A DNA stretch of 64,000 nt from Pseudomonas faucium (GCF_021602585.1 NZ_BQIP01000002.1:389614-453613), one strand, 5' to 3'. Numbered from the stretch's first letter, positions 1 to 8,700 are shown. Numbers and translations: made by a program. Notes: generated by a model not told the origin, from the letters alone.

Positions 1-512
1 TCATCGAGCATCTCGTCCACCGAATGGTGCACCACCTCATCGAGCTGGTTGGCGAAGGTCTCGCCGATCAGCTGGTGAGCGATCAGGTTGGCCAGGGTGG
101 TATCGAAGGGGATCAGCGGCTGCTGGAAGTGGCGGATGTACAGGTCGTTCACCTCCTCCACCAGGCGATGGGCGAGGTAGGCTTCATCCAGCAGGCAATC
201 CAGGCCCACATGGCCCTGCATCATGCTCGGCGGCTGCAGGAAATAAGCCTCGGCAATTTTCAGCACCGGCTTGATCTGCGACTCGATGCCAGCCTCGCGG
301 GCTACCTCGTGGGCGGCCTCGAGCAGTTCTGGAACCTGGTCGATGTAAGCGCTGACGAAGCGCGCCAAAGTACCCTGGGCGTCCTGCTCAGGCAGTTGGA
401 TCGAGGGGTGCAGGTGGGGCAGTTGCAGCTCGAGACGCTCTTTCAGTTGGCCGGTCCGGCCTTCGTGATCGTGGGCTTGGCTAATCTGCTCGCGTACAGC
501 AGCGATGTTCAT
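1..512 (-). CDS. Conserved hypothetical protein, C-terminus outside window
   Basis: An open frame reads leftward from an ATG at 512 and runs off the left edge, giving about 170 residues without a stop. The start has a GGAG-type ribosome binding site a few bases upstream. The product begins MNIAAVREQISQAHDH and is soluble, acidic and apparently helical, with no signal peptide or membrane segment. I do not recognise a catalytic motif. The high-GC codon pattern matches its neighbours, and the plus-strand frame over the same bases is its shadow. It is divergent from the cox cluster, in the position where P. putida and P. aeruginosa carry a conserved gene of unknown function; that synteny is from memory. 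Confidence 0.75.
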   Translation of the reverse strand, partial: MNIAAVREQISQAHDHEGRTGQLKERLELQLPHLHPSIQLPEQDAQGTLARFVSAYIDQVPELLEAAHEVAREAGIESQIKPVLKIAEAYFLQPPSMMQGHVGLDCLLDEAYLAHRLVEEVNDLYIRHFQQPLIPFDTTLANLIAHQLIGETFANQLDEVVHHSVDEMLD

Positions 513-560
513 GACAACTCCAGGGACAAGACGTTTCAAACGGAAGACACTAAATTAGCT

Positions 561-570
561 CGGTATACCG
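561..570. promoter_or_regulatory. Perfect 10-bp palindrome upstream of the minus-strand gene
   Basis: CGGTATACCG is a perfect palindrome about 50 bases upstream of the ATG at 512. It sits in an A/T-richer stretch, so it could be an operator or part of the promoter of the leftward gene. No regulator can be named from the sequence. Confidence 0.3.
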
Positions 571-663
571 AATACCTAAGACTCATTTGTTATAAATCTC
601 GCAAACGTGTGCGCTGTTGGGTATAACCAAGTGCCACCATTATGCCAGACCCTCTCTAGCACG

Positions 664-725
664 CGCGTTGCGTGCCATTTCACGATTTCGTGCAGTTCAT
701 TACTCCCCTCGCGTTGCGTGCCATT
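664..725. repeat. Pair of 16-bp perfect direct repeats upstream of coxB
   Basis: CGCGTTGCGTGCCATT occurs at 664-679 and again, without a mismatch, at 710-725; the copies are 46 bp apart start to start. The second copy ends ten bases before the candidate -10 element at 735-741 and so covers the -35 region. This arrangement suggests binding sites for an activator or repressor of the cox operon, but the regulator is unknown. Confidence 0.6.
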
Positions 726-734
726 GGTCGGTGT

Positions 735-741
735 CTATACT
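735..741 (+). promoter_or_regulatory. Candidate RpoS-type -10 element of the cox operon
   Basis: CTATACT matches the core of the stationary-phase sigma factor -10 consensus, and no good TTGACA-like -35 is present at the right distance. It lies about 140 bases upstream of the coxB start. In P. aeruginosa the aa3 oxidase genes are known to depend on RpoS under starvation, which fits. The assignment here is by motif only. Confidence 0.5.
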
Positions 742-880
742 CGGGTTGAACGTGATTCGTTGATGAGGCCCGTCTGCTTTCGCAGGGGCTCGGTCGTCGA
801 AGCCAGGCAGTCTTGACCGCCGTTCCCGCTTGCCGCAGGCCATGCCTTCGGGACAACAAGAATTAAAAGGGGAACCCGCA

Positions 881-2008
881 ATGATGCGACATCCACATGT
901 CTGGATGGGCCTTCTGTTGTGGTCGGTTTTCGGTCAGGCCAACGCCGCCTGGACCGTGAACATGGCGCCAGGGGCGACGGAAGTCTCCAACGCCGTGTTC
1001 GACCTGCACATGACCATCTTCTGGATCTGCGTGATCATCGGCATCGTGGTGTTCGGCGCGATGTTCTGGTCGATGGTCCTGCATCGGCGTTCCACCGGCC
1101 AGCAGGCGGCGCATTTCCACGAGCATACCTGGGTGGAAATCCTCTGGACCGTTGTCCCGTTCCTGATTCTGGTGGCCATGGCCATCCCTGCCACCAAGAC
1201 CCTGATCGACATCTACGACGCCAGCGAGTCGGACATCGACATCCAGGTCACCGGCTACCAGTGGAAGTGGCACTACAAATACCTGGGCCAGGATGTGGAG
1301 TTCTTCAGCAACCTGGCCACCCCTACCGAGCAGATCCACAACAAGGCCCCCAAGGACGAGCACTACCTGCTCGAGGTCGACCAGCCGCTGGTGCTGCCGG
1401 TCGGCGCCAAGGTGCGCTTTCTGGTGACCGCCGCCGACGTGATCCATTCCTGGTGGGTGCCGGCGTTCGCGGTCAAGCGTGACGCCATCCCGGGCTTCGT
1501 CAACGAAGCCTGGGCGCGCATCGACAAGCCCGGCATCTACCGCGGCCAGTGCACCGAGCTGTGCGGCAAGGACCACGGCTTCATGCCAGTGGTGGTCGAG
1601 GTCAAGTCCAAGGCCGACTACGACACCTGGCTCGGCGAGCGCAAGGCCGAGGCGGCCAAGCTCAAGGAGCTGACCAGCAAGGAATGGACGCTGCAGGAGC
1701 TGGTCGAGCGTGGCGACAAGATCTACCACACCACCTGCGTGGCCTGTCACCAGGCCGAAGGCCAGGGCCTGCCGCCGATGTTCCCGGCGCTCAAGGGCTC
1801 GAAGGTGGCCACCGGGCCGAAGGAAGAACACCTGAGCGTGGTCTTCCATGGCCGCCCGGGCACGGCCATGGCGGCGTTCGGCAAGCAGCTCTCGGAAGTC
1901 GACATCGCCGCCGTGGTCACTTACGAGCGCAACGCCTGGGGCAACAACAAGGGTGACATGGTCACGCCGAAGGACGTGCTGGCGCTCAAGCAGGCAGAAG
2001 CGAAATGA
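881..2008 (+). CDS. coxB: Cytochrome c oxidase subunit II with C-terminal cytochrome c domain
   Basis: Subunit II of an aa3/caa3 oxidase (375 aa); it takes electrons from cytochrome c at the CuA centre. Visible parts are a signal peptide ending near residue 22 (GQANA), two membrane helices (about 41-66 and 86-105), the aromatic YQWKWHY segment, and CuA ligands His189, Cys224, Cys228, His232 and Met235. A fused cytochrome c domain follows, with CVACH at 286-290 and a likely axial Met330. I chose the ATG at 881, which has AAAAGGGGA upstream, rather than the in-frame codon at 830. It is the first gene of the cox cluster and precedes coxA by 43 bases. Confidence 0.96.
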   Translation: MMRHPHVWMGLLLWSVFGQANAAWTVNMAPGATEVSNAVFDLHMTIFWICVIIGIVVFGAMFWSMVLHRRSTGQQAAHFHEHTWVEILWTVVPFLILVAMAIPATKTLIDIYDASESDIDIQVTGYQWKWHYKYLGQDVEFFSNLATPTEQIHNKAPKDEHYLLEVDQPLVLPVGAKVRFLVTAADVIHSWWVPAFAVKRDAIPGFVNEAWARIDKPGIYRGQCTELCGKDHGFMPVVVEVKSKADYDTWLGERKAEAAKLKELTSKEWTLQELVERGDKIYHTTCVACHQAEGQGLPPMFPALKGSKVATGPKEEHLSVVFHGRPGTAMAAFGKQLSEVDIAAVVTYERNAWGNNKGDMVTPKDVLALKQAEAK

Positions 2009-2051
2009 GCCGGGCCATTCGCCGCAGTCAGTGGATTGCAGGAGACAGGAC

Positions 2052-3641
2052 ATGAGTGCAGTGATCGACGACCACGCCCACGGCCATGACCACGCGCACG
2101 GCCCCGCCAAGGGCCTGATGCGCTGGGTGCTGACCACCAACCACAAGGACATCGGCACGATGTACCTGTGGTTCAGCTTCATGATGTTCCTGCTCGGCGG
2201 CTCGTTCGCCATGGTCATCCGCGCCGAGCTGTTCCAGCCCGGGCTGCAGATCGTGGAGCCGGCGTTCTTCAACCAGATGACCACCATGCACGGCCTGATC
2301 ATGGTGTTCGGCGCGGTGATGCCGGCCTTCGTCGGCCTGGCCAACTGGATGATCCCGCTGATGATCGGGGCGCCGGACATGGCCCTGCCACGGATGAACA
2401 ACTTCAGCTTCTGGCTGCTGCCGGCGGCGTTCCTGCTGCTGGTCTCGACGCTGTTCAGCCCCGGCGGCGGGCCCAACTTCGGCTGGACCTTCTACGCCCC
2501 GCTGTCGACCACCTACGCCCCGGCCAGCGTGACCTTCTTCATCTTCGCCATCCACCTGATGGGCATCAGCTCGATCATGGGCGCGATCAACGTGATCGCC
2601 ACCATCCTCAACCTGCGCGCACCCGGCATGACCTTGATGAAAATGCCGCTGTTCGTCTGGACCTGGCTGATCACCGCGTTCCTGCTGATTGCGGTGATGC
2701 CGGTGCTGGCCGGGGTGGTGACCATGATGCTGATGGACATCCACTTCGGCACCAGCTTCTTCAGCGCCGCCGGCGGCGGCGACCCGGTCCTGTTCCAGCA
2801 CGTGTTCTGGTTCTTCGGCCACCCCGAGGTGTACATCATGATCCTGCCGGCGTTCGGCGCGGTCAGCTCGATCATCCCGGCGTTCTCGCGCAAGCCGCTG
2901 TTCGGCTACACCTCGATGGTCTACGCCACCGGCGCGATCGCCTTCCTGTCGTTCATCGTCTGGGCCCACCACATGTTCGTGGTCGGCATCCCGGTGGTCG
3001 GCGAGCTGTTCTTCATGTACGCCACCATGCTGATCGCCGTGCCCACCGGGGTGAAGGTGTTCAACTGGGTCAGCACCATGTGGGAGGGCTCGCTGACCTT
3101 CGAGACGCCGATGCTGTTCGCCATCGCCTTCGTCATCCTGTTCACCATCGGCGGCTTCTCCGGGTTGATGCTGGCCATCGCCCCGGCCGACTTCCAGTAC
3201 CACGACACCTACTTCGTGGTGGCGCACTTCCACTATGTGCTGGTGCCGGGGGCGATTTTCGGCATCTTCGCCTCGGCCTACTTCTGGCTGCCGAAATGGA
3301 CCGGCCACATGTACGACGAAACCCTCGGCAAGCTGCACTTCTGGCTGTCGTTCATCGGCATGAACATGGCCTTCTTCCCCATGCATTTCGTTGGCCTTGC
3401 CGGCATGCCGCGGCGTATCCCCGACTACAACCTGCAGTTCGCCGACTTCAACATGGTGTCGTCGATCGGCGCGTTCATCTTCGGCGCCACCCAGGTCTTC
3501 TTCCTGTTCATCGTCATCAAGTGCATCCGCGGTGGCGCGCCGGCCCCGGCCAAGCCCTGGGATGGCGCCGAGGGCCTGGAGTGGTCGATCCCTTCGCCTG
3601 CGCCCTACCACACCTTCCAGACACCGCCGGAAGTGAAATAG
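2052..3641 (+). CDS. coxA: Cytochrome c oxidase subunit I (heme a / heme a3-CuB)
   Basis: Catalytic subunit I (529 aa, 12 membrane helices expected), reducing O2 to water and pumping protons. The cross-linked CuB His-Tyr pair is in GHPEVY (His257, Tyr261); WAHHMFV supplies the other CuB ligands and VAHFHYVL carries heme ligands. The ATG at 2052 follows a GGAGACAGG ribosome binding site; the same open frame extends to 1848 inside coxB but has no such site. The N-terminus is unusually His-rich (HAHGHDHAHG, residues 9-18). Together with coxB and coxC it forms the enzyme core. Confidence 0.97.
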   Translation: MSAVIDDHAHGHDHAHGPAKGLMRWVLTTNHKDIGTMYLWFSFMMFLLGGSFAMVIRAELFQPGLQIVEPAFFNQMTTMHGLIMVFGAVMPAFVGLANWMIPLMIGAPDMALPRMNNFSFWLLPAAFLLLVSTLFSPGGGPNFGWTFYAPLSTTYAPASVTFFIFAIHLMGISSIMGAINVIATILNLRAPGMTLMKMPLFVWTWLITAFLLIAVMPVLAGVVTMMLMDIHFGTSFFSAAGGGDPVLFQHVFWFFGHPEVYIMILPAFGAVSSIIPAFSRKPLFGYTSMVYATGAIAFLSFIVWAHHMFVVGIPVVGELFFMYATMLIAVPTGVKVFNWVSTMWEGSLTFETPMLFAIAFVILFTIGGFSGLMLAIAPADFQYHDTYFVVAHFHYVLVPGAIFGIFASAYFWLPKWTGHMYDETLGKLHFWLSFIGMNMAFFPMHFVGLAGMPRRIPDYNLQFADFNMVSSIGAFIFGATQVFFLFIVIKCIRGGAPAPAKPWDGAEGLEWSIPSPAPYHTFQTPPEVK

Positions 3642-3651
3642 GTAACCGCCC

Positions 3652-4218
3652 ATGAACGGCCAACCGCTCAAACGCCTGGTGCTGCGCCTGCTGATGCTGA
3701 CCGTGGTGATGTTCGCCTTCGGCTTCGCCCTGGTGCCGATCTACGACGTGATGTGCAAGGCCTTCGGCATCAACGGCAAGACCGGCGGGCAGTACGAGGG
3801 CAGCCAGGTCAGCGACACCACGCGCTCGGTGCGGGTGCAGTTCATGTCCACCAACGCCAGCGACATGGTCTGGGACTTCTACTCCACCGCCGACCAGCTG
3901 GAGGTCAACCCGGGCGCGGTCAACCAGATGATCTTCGTTGCCCACAACCCGACCAACCGGCCCATGAGCGCCCAGGCCATCCCCAGCATCACCCCGGCCG
4001 AGGCGGCGGCGTATTTCCACAAGACCGAGTGCTTCTGCTTTACCCAGCAGGTGCTGCAGCCGGGTGAGCGCATCGAAATGCCGGTGCGCTTCATCGTCGA
4101 CCGCGACCTGCCGGCCAGCGTGAAGCACCTGACCCTGGCCTACACCTTGTTCGACATCACCGCTCGCCACCCGCCGGTCGCCCACAACGCGGCCCAGGGC
4201 GTCCAAAGCGCCCGTTAA
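3652..4218 (+). CDS. ctaG: Cytochrome c oxidase assembly protein CtaG/Cox11
   Basis: Copper chaperone (188 aa) that delivers copper to the CuB site of subunit I. One N-terminal membrane helix (about residues 9-30) is followed by a periplasmic domain. The Cys in YDVMCKAF just after the helix and the CFCF motif in ECFCFTQQVLQPGE are the conserved copper-binding cysteines of the Cox11 family. It starts ten bases after coxA and precedes coxC by 16 bases, as in other pseudomonads. Confidence 0.95.
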   Translation: MNGQPLKRLVLRLLMLTVVMFAFGFALVPIYDVMCKAFGINGKTGGQYEGSQVSDTTRSVRVQFMSTNASDMVWDFYSTADQLEVNPGAVNQMIFVAHNPTNRPMSAQAIPSITPAEAAAYFHKTECFCFTQQVLQPGERIEMPVRFIVDRDLPASVKHLTLAYTLFDITARHPPVAHNAAQGVQSAR

Positions 4219-4234
4219 GGGAAGGAGAACAGCA

Positions 4235-5122
4235 ATGGCAAGTCATGAGCACTACTATGTTCCGGCGCAGAGCAAGTGGCCGATCATCGCCACCATCGGC
4301 ATGTTCATCACGGTGTTCGGCCTGGGCACCTGGTTCAATGACCTCAAGGCCGGCCACCCCGACTCCCACGGGCCGCTGATCTTCTTCGTCGGCGCGCTGT
4401 TCCTGGCCTACATGCTGTTCGGCTGGTTCGGCTCGGTGGTCAGGGAAAGCCGCGCGGGGCTCTACAGCCCGCAGCTGGACCGCTCGTTCCGCTGGGGCAT
4501 GAGCTGGTTCATCTTCTCCGAGGTGATGTTCTTCATGGCCTTTTTCGGCGCGCTGTTCTACGTGCGCGTGCTGGCCGGGCCCTGGCTCGGCGGCGAGGGG
4601 GCCAAGGGCGTTGCGCACATGCTCTGGCCCAGCTTCGAATTCACCTGGCCGCTGCTGCACACCCCGGACCCCAAGCTGTTCCCGCCGCCCAAGGAAGTCA
4701 TCAACCCCTGGCACCTGCCGCTGATCAACACCATCTTGCTGGTCAGCTCGAGCGTGACCATCACCATCGCCCACCACGCCCTGCGGCGTGACCATCGTGG
4801 GGCGCTGAAGCTGTGGATGGCGCTGACCATCCTGCTGGGCATCAGCTTCATCACCTTGCAGGCCTACGAATACCACGAGGCCTACACAAAGCTGGGGCTG
4901 ACCCTGGGTTCGGGGATCTACGGCGCGACGTTCTTCATGCTCACGGGCTTCCACGGTGCCCACGTGACCTTGGGCACGATCATCCTGATCGTCATGTTCG
5001 TGCGCATCCTGCGCGGGCATTTCAACCCGGAGAAACACTTCGGCTTCGAAGCCGCCAGCTGGTACTGGCACTTCGTCGACGTGGTCTGGGTGGGGTTGTT
5101 CATCTTTGTGTATGTGCTGTAG
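4235..5122 (+). CDS. coxC: Cytochrome c oxidase subunit III
   Basis: Subunit III (295 aa, seven predicted helices), which stabilises the oxidase core and is not itself redox active. The family segments FHGAHVTLGT and YWHFVDVVWVGLF are both present near the C-terminus. AAGGGAAGGAGAA lies just before the ATG. The stop codon TAG at 5120-5122 is itself the beginning of a GTAGGAGCGGCC-type extragenic repeat, so the repeat abuts or includes the end of the gene. Confidence 0.96.
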   Translation: MASHEHYYVPAQSKWPIIATIGMFITVFGLGTWFNDLKAGHPDSHGPLIFFVGALFLAYMLFGWFGSVVRESRAGLYSPQLDRSFRWGMSWFIFSEVMFFMAFFGALFYVRVLAGPWLGGEGAKGVAHMLWPSFEFTWPLLHTPDPKLFPPPKEVINPWHLPLINTILLVSSSVTITIAHHALRRDHRGALKLWMALTILLGISFITLQAYEYHEAYTKLGLTLGSGIYGATFFMLTGFHGAHVTLGTIILIVMFVRILRGHFNPEKHFGFEAASWYWHFVDVVWVGLFIFVYVL

Positions 5123-5161
5123 GAGCGGCCTTGTGTCGCGATGGGCCGCGAAGCGGCCCCA
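5119..5161. repeat. Single extragenic palindromic repeat, GTAGGAGCGGCC family
   Basis: The unit reads GTAGGAGCGGCCTTGTGTCG and continues with a GGGCCGC-GAA-GCGGCCC stem. It matches the longer paired copy at 22821-22935. Its first bases overlap the coxC stop codon. Such elements are scattered between genes in the P. putida group. Confidence 0.75.
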
Positions 5162-5171
5162 AGATGCATGA

Positions 5172-5375
5172 CTAGAAAGGCGCATGAGAAACCAGCTGGC
5201 CACTGATGAAGCCATACGCCACCAGGCCAATAGTCAAGCTGGCCAGAGTGACACGCACGGTCAGGGCCTTGAGCAGCCGGGTGGAGTTCTCATCGTCCTT
5301 GACCAGAAACACCAAGCCACTGAACAGGCTGGCAACCGTGGCCAACAGCATCAGGACAATCGCGGCCTTGAGCAT
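5172..5375 (-). CDS. DUF2909 small twin-helix membrane protein
   Basis: A 67-residue protein with two hydrophobic segments (about 3-25 and 41-60) separated by a short charged loop (VKDDENSTRLLKA). It looks like the DUF2909 family that sits inside cox clusters of pseudomonads, convergent with coxC and divergent from the SURF1 gene. Its role is not known; the conserved position suggests a link to oxidase assembly or the membrane environment. Length and topology fit the family. Confidence 0.8.
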   Translation of the reverse strand: MLKAAIVLMLLATVASLFSGLVFLVKDDENSTRLLKALTVRVTLASLTIGLVAYGFISGQLVSHAPF

Positions 5376-5439
5376 GGCGTCAACTCCGGGGGGATGCAGT
5401 GATGACTACAAGTATAGCGATTGACCTGGCGAGCCTGCG

Positions 5440-6183
5440 ATGAGGCCCTTTCGCCCAGGCTGGATACCGACCCTGGTGGTGCTCGCGCTGCTGCCGGGGT
5501 TGATTGCGCTGGGCTGCTGGCAACTCGGCCGCGCCGATGAAAAGCGCGCGCTGCTCGACACCTACGCCCAGCGCAGTGCCGACGCGCCGCTGGCCACCGC
5601 CATGCTGCAGCAGAACGACGACACGGCCTTCCGCCGGGTCCACCTGTACGGGCGCTTTGATGCCGAGCACAGCCTGCTGCTGGACAACCGCATGCGCGAT
5701 GGCCAGGCCGGCGTCGAGCTGCTGCAACCCTTCCACGATCAGCCCAGCGGCCTGTGGCTGCTGGTCAACCGCGGCTGGCTGGCATGGCCCGACCGCCGCG
5801 TGCCGGTGCATTTCGACACCCCGGCCCAGGCGCTGGCCCTGGATGCCTCGGTGTACGTGGAGCCCGGCCATACCTTCCAGCTGCGCCCGGACCCGGAGGG
5901 CGGCCAGTGGCCGCACCTGCTGACGGCCATCCACCCTGAGCAGCTGTGGCAGCAGCTCGACCGCGAAGGTTTTGCCCATGAACTGCGCCTTGAGCCTGGC
6001 CCGGCCAGCTACCGCCTGGACTGGCCGGTGGTTGCCCTGGGCCCGGAAAAGCACCTGGGCTATGCCGTGCAGTGGTTTGCCCTGGCCACGGCGCTGGTGC
6101 TGCTCTACCTCTACTTCGGCTGGCACAACAGGAAAAAGGAGAACAACCATGGCCGCCGCCACCACTCCACTGGACCCGCCTGA
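5440..6183 (+). CDS. SURF1 family cytochrome oxidase biogenesis protein
   Basis: A 247-residue membrane protein with helices at both ends (about residues 6-24 and 205-226) and a periplasmic domain between them. The start motif PGWIPTLVVLALLPGLIALGCWQL and the segment DGQAGVELLQPF...NRGWLAW are typical of the SURF1/Shy1 family, which assists heme a insertion into subunit I. The start ATG follows the divergent DUF2909 gene by 64 bases. The last 35 bases overlap the next gene, indicating translational coupling. Confidence 0.9.
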   Translation: MRPFRPGWIPTLVVLALLPGLIALGCWQLGRADEKRALLDTYAQRSADAPLATAMLQQNDDTAFRRVHLYGRFDAEHSLLLDNRMRDGQAGVELLQPFHDQPSGLWLLVNRGWLAWPDRRVPVHFDTPAQALALDASVYVEPGHTFQLRPDPEGGQWPHLLTAIHPEQLWQQLDREGFAHELRLEPGPASYRLDWPVVALGPEKHLGYAVQWFALATALVLLYLYFGWHNRKKENNHGRRHHSTGPA

Positions 6184-6733
6184 ACGTCGAAAACCCACAG
6201 CCCGCGGGCGTTTGCAGCTGATTTTGATTCTCCTGGTGGTGCTTGGCCCGATGATCCTGGCCACCAGCATGTACAAGCTCAAATTCTGGGTGCCGGACGG
6301 GCGCAGCTACCACGGCGCGATGATCGGCAATGGCCAGAGCCGGGCCGACATCGGCATCGCCGGCGAGGATGCGCGCTGGCAATTGCTGGTCAGCGCGCCT
6401 GCCGGGTGCGCCGCGGACTGCCAGCAACTGGTGTACCTGGCCCGGCAGATCCAGGTCGGCCTGGGCCGCGACGCCAGCCGGGCCAGCCATGCCCTGGCCG
6501 CTGCCCAGCCGTTGAGCGCGGACTACCAGGCGCTGCTGGGGCGTGAATACCCGCAGCTGCAGCGTTACCCCATGGACGCCCAGCGTTATGCACAGAAAGT
6601 CGCCGAGCCCGGCCCGCAGCTGTGGATCGTCGACCCCCACGGCAACCTGGTGCTGCGCTACGACGCCAAGGTCAACGGCAAGCATGTGCTGGACGACCTG
6701 CGCCACCTGCTCAAGCTGTCCAACATCGGCTAG
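6149..6733 (+). CDS. Cox-cluster membrane-anchored hypothetical protein
   Basis: The open frame continues upstream, but the ATG at 6149 has AAAAAGGAGAA just before it, giving 194 residues. There is one membrane anchor (about residues 21-43, LILILLVVLGPMILATSMYK) and a periplasmic domain. That domain includes PAGCAADCQQLVYLARQIQ, resembling the CxxxC region of SCO-like thioredoxin folds, and ends in a segment like WIVDPHGNLVLRYD. So it may be a degenerate SCO/thioredoxin relative acting in copper or heme delivery. It overlaps the SURF1 gene by 35 bases and precedes ctaA by nine. The exact role is unknown. Confidence 0.85.
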   Translation: MAAATTPLDPPERRKPTARGRLQLILILLVVLGPMILATSMYKLKFWVPDGRSYHGAMIGNGQSRADIGIAGEDARWQLLVSAPAGCAADCQQLVYLARQIQVGLGRDASRASHALAAAQPLSADYQALLGREYPQLQRYPMDAQRYAQKVAEPGPQLWIVDPHGNLVLRYDAKVNGKHVLDDLRHLLKLSNIG

Positions 6734-6742
6734 GAGCCTGCC

Positions 6743-7822
6743 ATGGCCAGACCTGGATTTCGCCTTGCTGTGTTCGCCACCCTGCTGGCCTTGCTGGTCG
6801 TCATGCTCGGGGCCTACACCCGCCTGACCCACGCCGGCCTCGGCTGCCCGGACTGGCCAGGTTGCTACGGCTTCATCAGCGTGCCCAAGACCGACGCCCA
6901 GCTGGCCCATGCCGAGCTGAACTTCCCCGAGCACCCGGTGGAAGCGGCCAAGGGCTGGGCCGAGATGGTGCACCGCTATTTCGCCGGCACGCTGGCCGTG
7001 GTGATCGCCTTGCTGGCCTTCCAGGCGCTGCGCCGGCATGCCCGGGAGGGGCAACCCTATCGCCTGCCGGTGCTGTTGCTGGGGGTGGTACTGGCCCAGG
7101 CGGCCTTCGGCATGTGGACAGTGACGCTGAAGCTGTGGCCGCAGGTGGTCACCGCGCACCTGCTTGGCGGCTTCACCACCCTGAGCTTGCTGTTCCTGTT
7201 ATCCCTGCGTCTATCCCGGGCCTTTGCGCCCTTGCCGAAACTGCCCCTGAGCCTGCGCCGCATCGCTGCCCTGGCCCTGTTGGTGGTGATCGGCCAGATC
7301 GCCCTGGGCGGCTGGGTCAGCGCCAACTACGCAGCGGTCGCCTGTATCGATCTGCCCACCTGCCATGGCCAGTGGTGGCCGGCGGCAGACTTCAGCAACG
7401 GCTTCCACCTGACCCAGCACGTGGGCCCCAACTACCTGGGCGGGCAACTGGACAGCGATGCACGTACCGCCATCCATATCAGCCACCGCCTGGGTGCGCT
7501 GATGGTCACTGCGGTGCTGCTGATGCTCAGCTGGAAGCTGTACCGCTGCGGCCTGCCGGGCCTGTCGCGGCTGGTGCTGGGCGCCTTGACGCTGCAGGTC
7601 GGGCTGGGCATCAGCAACGTGCTGCTGCACCTGCCGTTGGCGGTGGCCGTGGCGCACAACGCCGGCGGCGCACTGCTGCTGCTGAGCATGGTGCTGGTCA
7701 ACTACCGCATCCGCGTGGTCGACAAGGTGCGCGTCGGCGTCGGCCAGGGTTGGCGCCTGCGGCCGGTTGCTGGCGTGGCCGTCTCCCAACACATGAGGAA
7801 TGGCTCGTGGCGACGCTTCTGA
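6743..7822 (+). CDS. ctaA: Heme A synthase (CtaA/COX15)
   Basis: A 359-residue polytopic membrane protein that oxidises heme O to heme A. Conserved segments include GAYTRLTHAGLGCPDWPGCYGF near the N-terminus, EMVHRYFAGTL, TAHLLGGFTTL, QHVGPNYLG and HISHRLGALM, which carry the histidines for heme binding. About eight membrane helices are evident. The gene ends 16 bases inside the next gene (cyoE), so the two are probably translated together. Confidence 0.93.
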   Translation: MARPGFRLAVFATLLALLVVMLGAYTRLTHAGLGCPDWPGCYGFISVPKTDAQLAHAELNFPEHPVEAAKGWAEMVHRYFAGTLAVVIALLAFQALRRHAREGQPYRLPVLLLGVVLAQAAFGMWTVTLKLWPQVVTAHLLGGFTTLSLLFLLSLRLSRAFAPLPKLPLSLRRIAALALLVVIGQIALGGWVSANYAAVACIDLPTCHGQWWPAADFSNGFHLTQHVGPNYLGGQLDSDARTAIHISHRLGALMVTAVLLMLSWKLYRCGLPGLSRLVLGALTLQVGLGISNVLLHLPLAVAVAHNAGGALLLLSMVLVNYRIRVVDKVRVGVGQGWRLRPVAGVAVSQHMRNGSWRRF

Positions 7823-8700
7823 GTGCCCGGCGTGCCGGCTGGCGCGACTACCTGGAACTGACCAAGCCCAAGGTCGTGGTGCTGATGCTGATCACCTCGC
7901 TGGTGGGCATGCTGCTCGCCACCCGCGCGGGGGTGAGCTGGAACGTGCTGCTGTTCGGCAACCTGGGCATTGGCCTGTGCGCGGGCGGCGCGGCGGTGGT
8001 CAACCATGTGGTGGACCGGCGTATCGACGCGCTGATGGCGCGCACCCACAAACGCCCGCTGGCCGAGGGCCGGGTGGAGCCGCTGCCGGCGCTGCTGTTC
8101 GCGCTGGCCCTGGCGCTGCTGGGCATGACCCTGCTGCTGGTGTTCACCAATGCCCTCACCGCCTGGCTCACCCTGGCCTCGCTGCTCGGCTATGCGGTGC
8201 TCTACACCGGCTTTCTCAAGCGCGCCACGCCGCAGAACATCGTCATCGGCGGCCTGGCCGGGGCCGCCCCGCCGCTGCTCGGCTGGGTGGCGGTGAGCGG
8301 CCACATCAGCGCCGAGCCGTTGCTGCTGGTGCTGATCATCTTCGCCTGGACGCCCCCGCACTTCTGGGCCCTGGCCATCCACCGCAAGGCGGAGTACGCC
8401 AAGGCCGATATCCCGATGCTGCCGGTGACCCACGGCGAGCGCTACACCAAGCTGCATATCCTGCTCTACAGCCTGATTCTGCTGGCCGTGACGCTGCTGC
8501 CCTATGCCATCCACATGAGCGGCCCGCTGTACCTGGCCTGCGCCCTCGCCCTGGGCCTGCGCTTCCTGCAATGGGCCTGGGTGTTGTACCGTGGCAGCCG
8601 GCCGCACGCGGCGATCGGCACCTTCAAGTACTCTATCGGCTACCTGTTCGCGCTGTTCATCGCGTTGCTCGTTGACCACTACTTGTTGCTGAGCTTATGA
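7807..8700 (+). CDS. cyoE: Protoheme IX farnesyltransferase (heme O synthase)
   Basis: A 297-residue UbiA-family prenyltransferase that farnesylates heme B to heme O, the substrate of CtaA. I chose GTG at 7807 (preceded by ATGAGGAATGG) because the protein then begins VATLLSARRAGWRDYLELTKPK, as in P. putida CyoE; the frame is open much further upstream inside ctaA. The Asp-rich motif NHVVDRRIDALMARTHKRPL and the second polar loop HRKAEYAKADIPMLP are present. The ATGA overlap with the following sco gene (8697-8700) couples them. Confidence 0.94.
   Translation: MATLLSARRAGWRDYLELTKPKVVVLMLITSLVGMLLATRAGVSWNVLLFGNLGIGLCAGGAAVVNHVVDRRIDALMARTHKRPLAEGRVEPLPALLFALALALLGMTLLLVFTNALTAWLTLASLLGYAVLYTGFLKRATPQNIVIGGLAGAAPPLLGWVAVSGHISAEPLLLVLIIFAWTPPHFWALAIHRKAEYAKADIPMLPVTHGERYTKLHILLYSLILLAVTLLPYAIHMSGPLYLACALALGLRFLQWAWVLYRGSRPHAAIGTFKYSIGYLFALFIALLVDHYLLLSL

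Noticed and set aside
607-816. 69-codon open frame in the cox upstream region
   Set aside because: It covers the direct repeats and the promoter, lacks a ribosome binding site and has no protein-like features.
2028-3671. 547-codon open frame on the minus strand opposite coxA
   Set aside because: It is a high-GC shadow: its product is a low-complexity Arg/Gln/His/Gly string with no domain, while the plus strand encodes a textbook oxidase subunit I.
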